The position numbers were made by a program, and so were the translations under genes. A model generated the notes under the pieces. It was not told the origin of the DNA. It worked only from the letters and a program-made list of their open reading frames with translations, and did no database searches. Below, piece by piece: positions 31,591-42,404 of a stretch of DNA of 64,000 nt. Position 1 is the first letter of the stretch, and each line of letters starts with the position of its first letter. The stretch is from Corinectria fuckeliana (lineage: Eukaryota > Ascomycota > Sordariomycetes > Hypocreales > Nectriaceae), in contig WPDH01000034.1 in NCBI GenBank assembly GCA_019137255.1, positions 434,001-498,000 of the forward strand, given 5' to 3'.

Positions 31591-34500
31591 ATGCCCGTGA
31601 AGGGGTTTGAGCACGAAGACGAGCTTCTCAAGCTGTATGTGGAGGAGGGTAAAACCGCCGAGGAAACCATCAAATGTCTCAACGAACGTTATGGCAATGC
31701 ACCCACGTAAGTTCTTTTATTCCGTTGAGATTCAGAAGCTTACAAGACGTCAGTCTCCGACAGTTCAAGGGCAAGTTTGGGGGGCTGAAAAAGCTAAGTG
31801 CCCATGAATGGCACGAGGTTGGCAAGGAGATTCGCAAACGACAAGGCCAAGGCAAGGCCACTGAAGTGTATGTCTGTGGCCAGCGACAAAGCCCAGTACG
31901 CGTAAGGAGGGCTCTTCAACATGGCAAAAACAGGAGCAAAGCCACAGGCGGCTTGCCTACAACTGGCATAGGTACGAGATCTACCCTAATATCCTCAGCT
32001 TTTGACTCATCAAGCAATCGCAGACTGGAGCATCAAAACACACGGTCGCCGACGGGTCGAGATACGCACACCAGGATCACAACATGCGCAGCCAGACGAT
32101 ACTTTCTGCGCTATTCCAGTCGCCCTGCGAGATCCTGAAGGTGCCACAAGCATTGAGAACGACCCGGCTCTCCAGCCTGGAGATGGGAGGTTCGTCACCG
32201 ATACTGAGTTTGATATGGACGCCATCGAGCTTGACTTTAGCACGCCCAAGCTGGACGATCGATTCCTCGTAGACGATCCCTCCGGCTCAAACTCCGTTGA
32301 CGCCACTATGACAAACGACTTCCGAGTGAACGCATCGCCACCTTCGATGGGTGCTCATGACATGAGATGCGAGCCGGCAATGAACCAGCAAGTAGCTCTT
32401 CAATCAATGACACAGTACTCTCCGATCGCAACTCAGCCCTGGTTGCAAACGTCCCCACAAGCATTGAGTATCAGACCATGGTCAAGGGGGTCATTCAGGT
32501 CGCCTTGGGACTCGCCAGGTATTTTAGCACCCAACCATATACATCAATCATCCTGGCGTACTAACCGGTTCATCTAGGAGCCGACGCGCCTTTTACTGGT
32601 CTGTCCGAATTCAACCCTTCTAACGGTGAGGGTTGGTTTCCAGCGATTGACTGGGACCAAATCAATGCAAGAGTGCCTTTTGGTCAAGCTGGTTGGCTTC
32701 AGTCTCAACTGCGAAACGTGGACCCAAACCTGAAGCTCCCACAGCTCACTGCAAGCTTTCTCGAAAATGTTCTAGTAGAAACTAGGGGGAACAGGGAACT
32801 TCGTTTCGACGGCCACACCCAGGAGTCTCTGAATCAGATATTTTCCGTTATTTCACGCCTCGCCTCAAACAATTTCCTCGAGAATTATCAACTTCGCGCC
32901 TTTGTCAATTGGGTCCTCGACAGTAGGTTCATTGGCAGTCTCTATGACTTTCTGTGGAAGAGGTCGTCCGAAAGAGGCAGCTTTATTCGAGATCTTCTGA
33001 GGGCAATCTCAACTGATGTATATAGACACCCAGGTGACGGAGCTTGCATTATCCCGAAATATCCGCTTGAAACCATTATGCTCATTCGCGTGGCAGATAA
33101 CCGCACGCTGTCGGGTTCGATAGGCGGAAATCTTCTCATGCGTTTTGCAGATTTGGATCATTTCGATGCAGTCAAGCTACTGGTTGATCGCGGTGCCCCT
33201 ATCGACTTCGACTTCGTCCGGGGCTTAATGACTGTTTCCAGTTGGAGTCCATTGTCTTGTGCTGTTCTCAACAACTCCATCGATATGGTCAGACAACTTC
33301 TTGAGATTGGTGCAGATGTCAACAAGCGTTCTGATGGTCACGGAAGGTCCGCTTTGACCGATGCTATTGAACAGAATAATCTCGAAATGGTTAGGGTTTT
33401 GCTCGAAAAAGGCGCCAAAATCTCCGATGACCTCAGTATTTATAGCTCTGGCATTCTAGAGTATGCAAGGAAGGAGTCACCGGCCATTTACCAGCTGCTT
33501 CAGGAGTCTCTTGAAGCAGAATTGGCTTCGGGGCTTCCAGCCAGCCTGCCGTTTCTAGTTGACGCGGCAAGGAAAGGAAACAATTCGCTATCTCAGCTCC
33601 TCTTACGACATGGCATCGTTCGACAGGAGGTACTAGAGGCTGGATTATGTCATGCCGTCAAGTTTCTAGACGTGGGTGCAGTGAGGACATTCTTGCATCG
33701 AGGTGTAGATCCCAACGCACTTCGATATCGTCTTACAAAAAGTTCTCGAGAGGTCGACACGGGTTCAAACTCGGACTCGGACTCGAACGAGCATGTTGAA
33801 CTCGATCACCCTGTTTGGTTAGCCGTTATAGCGGAACTCGATCACAACTCTGGCCAGGAGAGCGAAGGAGCTGCGAGCATTCTTTATCTTCTGATCAAGG
33901 CCGGGGCAACCGTAGAGGAAGCGACCATTCGGGGAATCTGCCACAAGTTAGAAGTTGAAACACCTCAAACACGTCTGGACAATCACAAACGCAACACGCT
34001 GAACACTATGGTCCGAGCAGGATTCAACGTTGCCCTGACGGGCCCGTCAGCTCTAGTGCGATACGCAACTGAGGGAAGCATAGCTGATTGCGGTCTGTTG
34101 CTTGACACAGGGGTTGATATCAATGCATACGGAACACGGGGCAAAAGTGCTTTACAAGCTGCTGCCTTAAAGCGTCATCTGACACTTGTGCAATATCTTC
34201 TCGAACGGGGGGCGAATGTTAACCTACCGGCAAGCAACGATGAAGGACTCACAGCGCTTCAGGCCGCAGCTCTCGGCGGAAGTGGCGAAGTGGTGGATTG
34301 TCTACTTGAGGCCGGTGCAGATGTTGGAGCTCCTCTAGCTAAAGTGAGGGGCTTCTCCGTTCTGGAAGCAGCAGCTTCTGCGTTGAAGGGGCTTTCCTCC
34401 GGTGACGAACAGATTGCCACCTTCAGGAAGCTACTTGCCCGTGGGGCCCCGGTCAATCGCACCGATGGCACTGGCAGCACTGTTCTACATGACGCCATCT

Positions 34501-35321
34501 GGGCATCCCAAATCCAATGTCTGATGGAGTCGCTTAAGGCTGGGGCTACCACCGAGCACTACGATTATGTTAGCGCTCACGTTAAAGAGATGACACCAAT
34601 GCAGCTTGCAGCAGAAATGCATGACATCGATGCGATGCAGCTTCTCCTCGACCACGGTGCCAACATCAACGCCCCTGCCTCGAACAGCTCCGGGGGTCGA
34701 ACAGCTCTGCAAGCTGCCGCAGAGGATTATTACGGCCGTGACGAACACACCGATGACACCTTAGACATAATAAGATATCTTCTGCGGAATAATGCCGATG
34801 TCAATGCCCCTGCTGGCAACGACTACGGCCGCACCGCTCTACAAGCCGCCACTTCGCGGTTCCAACCCAACGTCAAGATAGTTACACTTCTACTGCAGCA
34901 TGGTGCAAATGTCAACGCGCCTCCTGCCGAGGTTCGTGGAGTCACAGCTCTGCAGGGAGCTGCCATCTCTGGAGATATCCAAGTTGCGAGAATTCTGCTT
35001 GCTAGTGGAGCTGACATCAACGCGCCCGCCGCTCGGGAGGAGGGTCGAACCGCCATTGAGGGAGCGGCTGAACATGGAAGGTTGGTTATGGTCCGTATGC
35101 TCCTCGACATGGGTGCCACACCAGATGCGAAGAATGGATTTTTGGGGGCAGTCGAGTTTGCGGAAAAGGAAGAAGAGTTCGAAATTGCAGATCTTTTGAG
35201 AGAGCATCAGCAGGTATGTTCCTCGACTGCCGCCTTGGTGGACCAACCTGCTTGGAATTCCGGAGGATTGCCCTGGGACACGGATATAATACTGACAGAT
35301 GATGATGGGAACATACTGTAG
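31591..35321 (+). CDS. Clr5-domain / ankyrin-repeat protein, 1190 aa
   Basis: Four exons (31591-31706, 31754-31971, 32024-32518, 32578-35321) join in frame to 1190 aa. Residues 1-60 form a Clr5 domain: FEHEDELLKLYVEEGKTAEETIKCLNE, then TLRQFKGKFGGLKKLSAHEW across the first intron. About 200 low-complexity residues follow, then a region with GWFPAIDWDQINARVPFGQ. Ankyrin repeats occupy about 490-570 and, densely, 780-1165, with the repeated pattern TALQAAA...VxxLLxxGADVNAP. Such proteins are expanded in Pezizomycotina. Clr5 is named from a fission yeast silencing factor, and related helical domains cap large ankyrin or NACHT proteins. A nuclear or allorecognition role would be guesswork. A GT-AG pair near the 3' end could be a further intron. 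Confidence 0.8.
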
Positions 35322-36455
35322 CTTGAATGAGATGAAATTTGGTAACTTAGTCGGATCTGCAAATGAAAGAAGGCGTCTGTGTTTATGGAGATTTTTACTA
35401 GATTAGCCAAGTGAAGCTTTAAAATTGTGGCCCAAATCTAGTGGAACAGAAGCGTCGAGCGGGAAACTTAGATGAAAAGCCTCTACAAGCGCCAGAAATT
35501 AAACCTAGACACCCATCGCACATAATCGAGGGGACAACCGGTGGCTTCGAGGAAGAGGAAGAAAAGGAAGAGATAGCTGCTGCTCGGTGCCGCTGGAGTA
35601 GACCCGCGCAATGATCTTCCTAGCATCGTACACTTTGACGTGGGAAATGAGCTGTTGGGGAGCTCTAGGAAACGGGGTAAGAGGCTGGCGAGGATATTAG
35701 AATGCATGCCCTGATGGCGACTATCTATTGCTAGCTATGGACAGCATTGGTCGATGTCATGGGAGATGAGCTAGCCGAAGGGGACGATGAGGCTGTAGAA
35801 GGCGATCATACGGCCTCGGACCTCGGTACCTGACGGGAGCGATCTCTCTCATGTAAGGGAGTTAGAAGGACAAATAAATACTTAAGAACTATTGGGCCTT
35901 ATCCAAGATGAACAGGGGGAATGGGTAAATGTGACTAAAAGATGTCCAATATAGAAATGTGCGAGTTTTGGGATTCATACCCCAATCTTTTGCTGTTGCT
36001 TCTGCGGATTTGGTAGTAGGAGGAGGCCAAATACTCTAGATAAGTCACTCAGATTAGGCTAGGACTGACAACCACAGTTCAGGAACCATCAGGACCCTGG
36101 CTAGATAGTGTCACGGGTAGTTTCATGGTCTGAGTAAAGCCTTGAACCTCTCCCCCAGGAGGAACAGGGGTGATCCCGCTCTACTCCGGGCCATCTTCCG
36201 GGGAGCGCTAGATCGGGCAGACTTTCATTTTCTGGAGGCGGAGCTGGTGTCGTTTGCACTATGCAAAGTAGAGAGAGTGCGGTGAATATTACTCCGTGGG
36301 ACTCAAAAGGAAGAGGGATCCGCCACAGTCTAACAGCTCAAGCGAGTCGTGCGAATACTACACCGGTGAGACAGGTGACTCTACACTAGTGGATGACTAG
36401 ATAAACATCACCCCAGCCAAAGCCCAAAGGCTTCGCTTCATCTAGTCCGACTGCC
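35322..36455. other. gene-free sequence
   Basis: 1.1 kb downstream of the ankyrin gene with no supported ORF, RNA gene or clear repeat. Confidence 0.5.
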
Positions 36456-37255
36456 TTGAATCAAACCAAATCGACTTTGTCCTTGTCGTCACTTCTACAT
36501 CGCCTATTCCATTCCATTCTATCTTACCATATTACCAAAAACCCAAGCTATAACCGTCAATGGCCGCCTTGCCTGTGCCCCGTGGTAAACCCCCTCCCTG
36601 CCGAAGATGACCGACAGAAGTATGCCTACTCCCTAGTGATATCTTCCTATCGCTACAAGGATCTTGACCGTGTCAACTTTAGCTCCGAAGCTCTCACGGA
36701 GACCTGTCCGCCACTTCCACCAGTCGTCCAAAATGGCTCGCAAATCCTCTTGAACACCTGCGAGGCTAGTATAGGAAGTCTAGCCTTGAGCCAATCCTTC
36801 TCAAGGACCAGTCTTTACCGCCTGGTTGGCTCATGAATGACGACACACTATTCACCGAGCTCTTAGCTGGATTGGAAGATGCAAGCTTAGACCTAGAGTA
36901 CATTTCTGTCTACGTTAATGCTATGCGATATCTAAGCTGGGCATATATAATGCATCAGGAGGTAAAGAAAAGCGTTGTCCGAAGACATGTGCTGGCCTTC
37001 CCAGCTGCTGTGCCTGTACAGGACATCTCGCTCTTGGAGTGCCATGACCCCGGAGCTCTAGTCATCACGGCGCATTTCTTTGGACTAGTTGCGCTTATGG
37101 ATGATATTTGGTGGTTGGAAGGAGTCGCTAATAAAGAGATAAGGGGGATTCTGAGTCTTGTGCCAGATGATTGGTTGTGGGCGATGAAGTGGCCAGTTCA
37201 GCAAATCCAACAGGAGGTTAGACTTAAAGCATGCATAGGTTTCTGGTATTTGTAG
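36456..37255 (+). pseudogene. headless C6-type transcription factor, C-terminal domain relic
   Basis: Two overlapping frames (36456-36836 and 36833-37255) carry what looks like one protein broken by a frameshift at the ATGA overlap. The second frame has LLECHDPGALVITAHFFGLVALMDDIWWLEG and VPDDWLWAMKWPVQQI, the conserved C-terminal block of UPC2-like Zn2Cys6 regulators (usually HPAALVILAHY...WWL...W..WP). No Zn2Cys6 cluster is found upstream to 35.3 kb. The most likely reading is a truncated and frameshifted copy. A short functional protein lacking DNA binding cannot be excluded. Confidence 0.55.
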
Positions 37256-37674
37256 TATAATAACCTTTAAATTAGTGGTGATAGAGACAGTGGCTTTACT
37301 GATCTTTGGTAATTCTCAGACTGCGATTTCCCCCGTCTATTCGTCCTGACGACACACCGAACAACAGCCGTGTATGCACCGCCGTGAACTCCTGGCAGCA
37401 AGCTTGATAAGTTATTACTTTTCTCCATCTTCTTCGCAGCAGTAGCCACATAGACCACCTGCGTTTCTAAACCATCCCATCCCTAGCCTCTGGACTGAAC
37501 AGCCTACGTCTCTCAATTCTCATCCATTAACATATTGCACCCGTAAGTGCTCACCTTTTTGGTTTACTTACCTGTTCGAAACTTCATGGAAAAGTGTGGA
37601 TTTATATCATCGACCGAATTGCACAGAACACATTATCTACTTTCCCACATTTTCCACTGACGCATCACCAAAGA
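37256..37674. other. short gap between two relics
   Basis: About 420 bp between the two pseudogenes with no feature I can support. Confidence 0.4.
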
Positions 37675-38601
37675 CTAATCTCCTTCTTCAGCACGCCATT
37701 GTTGAGACCTAGAGCGCAAGCGTCCGCCGCAGCCAAGCGGTTCGTGTGTCGTTAGCAATTGTCGACAGAGCTGCCGTCGGCACCAACAAGTTGAATCCGT
37801 GGAAGCCACCAGGCCAGACATGCAGTTTCGCTTGCAAGAGGCTGGCGGCAGGCCGGAGAGGTCTGTGGCGCGTGAAGGGGCGGCGTAGATGCTGACGTGG
37901 GCGCCTCCACGACGCTCGCCCAGCAGACAAGCCCGGCCGGTCTGGTTGCTGTCCCGGCTCCAGGTGCCCTCCTCGATGTACTGCTGGCTGGAATTAGTCG
38001 TGTTGCGGTCGTCCAGCATCGGGCAGATCAGGACCTGAGCCTTTAACGCTGGGCTGCCGCGATCTCGCGCCAACAAAGCAGTGCCTGCCGCCAGCCCCCC
38101 ACCCGCAGAGGACCCGACGATTACTAGGTTGTTGGTGCCGATGCCTAGCCCATCGGCGTATTTGCTTGTCCACAGGAGCCCTGCGTAGCAGTCCTCGATC
38201 GGGGCGGGGTCCGGATGCTCAGGCGGGAGCCGATACTCGACCGAAACGCACACGACGCCGAGCTCCTCCACCCAGTCGATGAGTCTGGCAATACTCAAGA
38301 AGTGATTACTGGATATCATGCCGCCACCGTGTGTGAAGTAAATTCATGGGCGGGACGATTTGGGTTCGTTCGGCGAGCGTCTCGGACGGAATATCGAAAG
38401 TACTAAATCACACCCTGGGCCAGCGATGGTGCGTTCCTCATGTTCGATGGGCCGGCCAGCAAGAGCGTCGTCGATGGTGGGGCTTGAAAGGGCTCGCACT
38501 TTGTCGATTTGATCAACCGTGACAGTCGGGGTAAAGTTGAGTTTGGCTAGAATTGCTCCTAGTTCTGGGTCGTAGGCCGGTCGGGGAAGAGTGGACGGCA
38601 T
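37675..38601 (-). pseudogene. alpha/beta-hydrolase esterase (HSL/GDSAG family), inactivated
   Basis: From the ATG at 38601 the frame runs 85 codons to a TGA (38346-38344), then continues in the same frame with IYFTHGGGMISS. This includes the oxyanion HGGG, YRLPPEHPDPAPIEDCYAGLLW and the nucleophile GSSAGGG. After ATDLSGLPPA the frame changes and the sequence jumps to AKLHVWPGGFHGFNLL, which holds the catalytic His. The expected segment carrying the catalytic Asp (about 25-30 residues) is missing. One premature stop, one deletion and one frameshift make this a pseudogene. Live relatives hydrolyse short acyl or carbamate esters. Confidence 0.85.
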
Positions 38602-38778
38602 CGTGGCTGCTCTGATATGATCTCACTTGAGGTTAGCTACAGTGGGTAAGGAGTAGAGTAAGAAGGGGCAATTTACCAAACAAATATACTTGCTAAAAGC
38701 AGTCGTTCCAATCTTAATCGTTGGTTATCTAACAAATTGAGGATGATGAGACGAGGCACTCCATGTTACATTTAGTAT

Positions 38779-38842
38779 TTAGGCCAGCCTAGCACTTAGC
38801 ATCAGCGTAGTGCGCATTACATTTTGCTATGACTGGAAAATG
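38779..38842 (+). repeat. dispersed 60-bp repeat, copy 1
   Basis: Begins TTAGGCCAGCCTAGCACTT and continues with GCGTAGTGCGCATTAC. It aligns with 51611-51672 and 53953-54015; most differences from copy 2 are C/T or A/G changes. Confidence 0.75.
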
Positions 38843-39308
38843 CAATACTCCAGATTCCAGCCCTGCCCACTTCTAGTTCGAAGCTAAGAGGACGACCTGC
38901 TCCTCTACGGTTGAAACATTAGTATGTGTTGTTGCCGCCTTGCCGCTTCTGCTGGCCGAGAGACGCAAATACCATCCATGAGCAACATGAGGCTTTCATT
39001 GGCTTGTCAGGGGTAGGTCTGGGGGCAAAGGTGAGGACCCATCTCGGATGCTAGGTCAACGCGAACGCGAACGCGAATGGGAGTGATGGCTATCCATGTC
39101 ATGTCGGAAATAGTTATATACAAGAGCACGACGTAGAGTGAGTGAGTGAGGGGAGAAAGACATATGCTACGTAGACCAATATAACCACATCCCCCCCTTC
39201 TCCTTGAATACAATACCGCTCTATTCTCTAGGCCTTCCAGAACATCCTAAGACGCTGTATTCATTCATCCCCACCTATTCGTAGGTTTCTTGCGGCTAAG
39301 CTCTAACC
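38843..39308. other. gene-free gap
   Basis: No ORF or structured element supported; a short GCGAAC repeat occurs at 39060-39077. Confidence 0.4.
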
Positions 39309-39660
39309 ATGTCGACAGCCTCATTCTCGTCAACCGTGGCCACGGATGTCGATGTCAAATACCAGCAATATCCGCCCTGTGAAACCTCCGACTTCAGTCA
39401 TATCTTGATCCCGGTTGGCTTGTTTTAGTATGCCTGGACCAATGACAGCGACATTTACTGGATTGCGCCGATTATTGGCTCTACGTTCTTTTGCTGCTGG
39501 CATTGTGCTGGTCTTCTTATCTCTGATGAACTACGTTGACTCTTGTAAGTCATTCAAGGGTTCAATCTTGCTCACACGTTTCACCCTTTCCGTATCTGTG
39601 TATCAATCGTATATAGATTGGTCGCATCCTGATCCAGACTACTGGTAGAGTTTCTCTAGT
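39309..39660 (+). pseudogene. MFS transporter fragment with premature stop
   Basis: The frame reading ILIPVGLF-stop-YAWTNDSDIYWIAPIIGSTFF, followed after a frameshift by AAGIVLVFLSLMNYVDS, matches the helix 9-10 region of drug/polyamine MFS transporters (LPIGLFWYGWT...HWIVPIIG...). The stop TAG at 39426-39428 replaces the conserved Trp, a G-to-A change in TGG as RIP produces. Both ends of the transporter are missing. Between this relic and the next gene (39.7-40.2 kb) nothing was seen. Confidence 0.7.
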
Positions 39661-40231
39661 AGCGCAGCAGGCTTATGGCTTGTTTAAAATGCCACCCTAC
39701 AACATTCATATGTTGGTAATATCCAGCTCGGCCTTTTTCTTGACAGTAAGGTCAGGCTGGCCCGAGGTAACAAGCATATCAACAGCTATAGAGCTGCTTT
39801 TAAAACATGTTTAATTCCTTTTATTTATCTCTGGACTTGGTTTCTTTTGGCTACCCGAACGAACCCTTTGCTCCTCCTAGGTAGCGAGGTACTAATTCTG
39901 TATGCTAAGACGCGTAGTTAGGGACTATGACTAGTGTCGGCTACATCCGAGGAAGGTTATGAATCCTTTCAAGTGCCGCGGTCATCATGACCTCATCCAT
40001 CCTTATTCTGAGCGGGTCGATTCATCAACATCAATGATTCATGGGATCTCGATGAATCATTGCGATGTGCGTCACTCAATAACGCAGTTGCACTAAAAGA
40101 ATGAAAGGTTCCAACAAAATGCTTTAAATTATTATACCATTTTTTGATCCTTCATTCTTACGCACCGACTTGACCGCCGATCCAAAACACCGCACGATAT
40201 CAATCTACCAAACTCATTGAAACCATTCACA

Positions 40232-40558
40232 ATGTCTGCATCGCAAGGACCCAAGCCCAACGGCGGCATGGCAAGCCAGGCCCATTCGAAAGCCACCAGC
40301 GGTATTGGTGGAGACAGGCCCAAGGTCTTTGACGAGCAGGGAGCTATCGGCAAGCAGTTCACCGGTAAGCGCACATTGGCTGTATTGATTTATTAATTCT
40401 GACTCTTCTTAGAACAAGGCGCACTTGGTGGTATGGCTCAGAAGATTGGAGGGCCTATGGATAAGGAAGGTATGATTGGGAAGCAGTTCACCGCTGGGGG
40501 TAGCATTGGCGGTTCCGTCCAAGACGCTATGGGAGGGAAGGCTCCGAGGAGCAATTAA
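40232..40558 (+). CDS. small Gly-rich duplicated-motif protein, 92 aa
   Basis: Exons 40232-40364 and 40413-40558 (intron GTAAGC...TTAG) give 92 aa. The sequence contains two copies of one motif: DEQGAIGKQFT...EQGALGGMAQKIGG and DKEGMIGKQFTAGGSIGGSVQDAMGG. The intron falls right after the first GKQFT. The protein is hydrophilic and probably disordered, without signal or membrane segment. Short proteins of this kind are widespread in filamentous ascomycetes as uncharacterised, LEA-like or stress-associated products; that comparison is from memory of the pattern. The gene lies intact among relics. Confidence 0.8.
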
Positions 40559-41415
40559 TAAACGCTTTTTCGTGGCCCGTCTTAGGAAGTTGGAACTGAA
40601 TGATGCAGCTTTCCCTGTAAATTCTATTCTAATGTTATTCAATCATAATAGTGTCGCGAGATGAAACTTAGGTGACATTATTATCTTCAGCAGAGGCAGG
40701 GTGATTCCAAAGTTGAGCCTGTTCGGGCCCAGCGCCTCGACTGACGGAAACAGATATACTGGACCAGTGTGATCAGGCATGTATCGTCAAGTACACCTCA
40801 CTTCTAGAGATGGGGATAAGGCCAGTGAGGCTATTGACCATACAAAGCTAAAGACGTCAAGTGAAGGATGAAGAAGCTAGGCGAATAAGGCGGGCCGTCC
40901 TGTTGTGCCTCCTCCAGTCCTGCCCCCCCCCAAAGAGGTGGATGCCGCCAAGGTCGCTTGAATGACAGACATCTTGGCTTTATCCGAACGTGGAGTCGGA
41001 TAGATCGATACTCCACACTTTAAATTGCCAAGAGTGCGGGAGTCGGGGTTAGACCTGGGCACGTGTGCCGGATTTGACAGCCCTGCTTCCAAGATCAGGG
41101 CAATGCTTAGGGGATGCCAATTCGACATGGCTCAAGCAGCGGAATTTGGGCCGGGATGTATGGCACGGCGGCATGACTGCAGTATCATGTGCAGCTGGCG
41201 GCCGAAGAGACGCGCCCGCTGACGCTTAATATATCTCGTGAATTATTAAGGAGCAGGTTGAGATCCCATTGAACTGTACCAAACTCCAAGCCGTTCTAGA
41301 AAACCGGCTGACTATTGCTAATGTATAACAGTGAGACAAAACCCAAATGTCCCACAACCTTTCCTTCCCTCCTTACTAGTCCTTGGTATATCTCCATCAC
41401 TCTGCTCTATCCCCA
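40559..41415. other. intergenic between convergent genes
   Basis: About 860 bp of 3' flanks with no further supported feature. Confidence 0.5.
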
Positions 41416-42404
41416 TCACTGTGCTATGGCTGCATGACAGTCGACTCCGTCATCCAGCTTAGTCCTGGACTGAGGGCCTGGCTTCAGGTAGCAATCCCCC
41501 GGGGTGTTGGCATCAGCGGCCGAGGGAACACTGGCCCAGCCGGGAATAAAGGAAACGGCCTCGCAAGTTTTCTTGGTTGTGTTGTATCCGTTCCACGCAG
41601 TGCACGCCTCCATGCAGCCGCTGAAGTCGGCGGTGAAGAGCGAGAAGAGCGGGTCGTTGGGGGCATTCTTGTTGCAGTACATAGTGTACGTCGTGTTGCC
41701 AAAGACTAAGGGCGAGTGGTCAGCATGCGTCGTGATGATTCCCCGAGGCCAATGTGGTACCGGCGCTTACAGTTTGAGTCGTATGATTCCCCGGTGGTCC
41801 TATCTTTGGCGTCTGAGCAACCGTTGGTGATGTCCGACTCGGACCTCGCCGCTTCGACTGTCGCCGAGGACGAAGCAGCAGAGCTCGTGGCGGTCTCGGA
41901 ACCAGCGGCAGTAGCATCGGCAGCAGTAGAGGCAGCGTTTTGCAGAGAAGAGTACGATGACCTCAGCGAGTCCAGCTTCGTGTTCGCGTCGTTGTAGTTC
42001 TTGACGGAGACGCCAGTACCTGCTGCCAATCCAATCACGGCGGCAGACAATGCGGCGATGATCAAAGACAGCACCAGGACCACTAGCGAGCATCCGCAGA
42101 CGACCTTTTTATTCTTGTTTTCGGGATGAGCTGGCTGATAGAGGGTTCCATTTTGACCGGCGATTGAACTGGTCTGGTCGTAGTACTGAGTGTCCTCGGG
42201 CTTCGGAAGGGTAGAGGCATAGGTCGACGCGACGGTTTGCTGAGGAGACCATGGCTGGGGCCGAGCCTGGTGATAGACCTCGGGGAGATCGGACGAGGAG
42301 TACACCTCGGGCGTCTCGTCGAACTGGGGAATCCATTTGTTAGCACGAGGAGGAGCTGCAGATCACTACTAGCCCAGGGTCGACAGACTTACCGTGGCAG
42401 CCAT
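41416..42404 (-). CDS. single-pass membrane protein with Cys-containing extracellular domain
   Basis: Three exons (42404-42393, 42323-41771, 41705-41416) give 284 aa. The first exon encodes only MAAT. Residues about 1-78 are a Ser/Pro/Tyr-rich cytosolic tail. One strong membrane segment follows (VVCGCSLVVLVLSLIIAALSAAVIG), then a Ser/Ala/Thr-rich stalk with coiled-coil character (NTKLDSLRSSYSSLQNAAS). The C-terminal domain has paired Cys (YCNKNAP, CMEACTAWNGY, CEAVSF, CYLKP, DCHAA) reminiscent of PAN/apple-type modules. It carries NTT glycosylation sequons. I know no named relative. A surface sensor or adhesin-like role is possible but not shown. Confidence 0.8.

Noticed and set aside
29341..31610. 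Short ORFs at both ends of the transposon region
   Set aside because: They are translations of the terminal inverted repeats and flanks, not genes.
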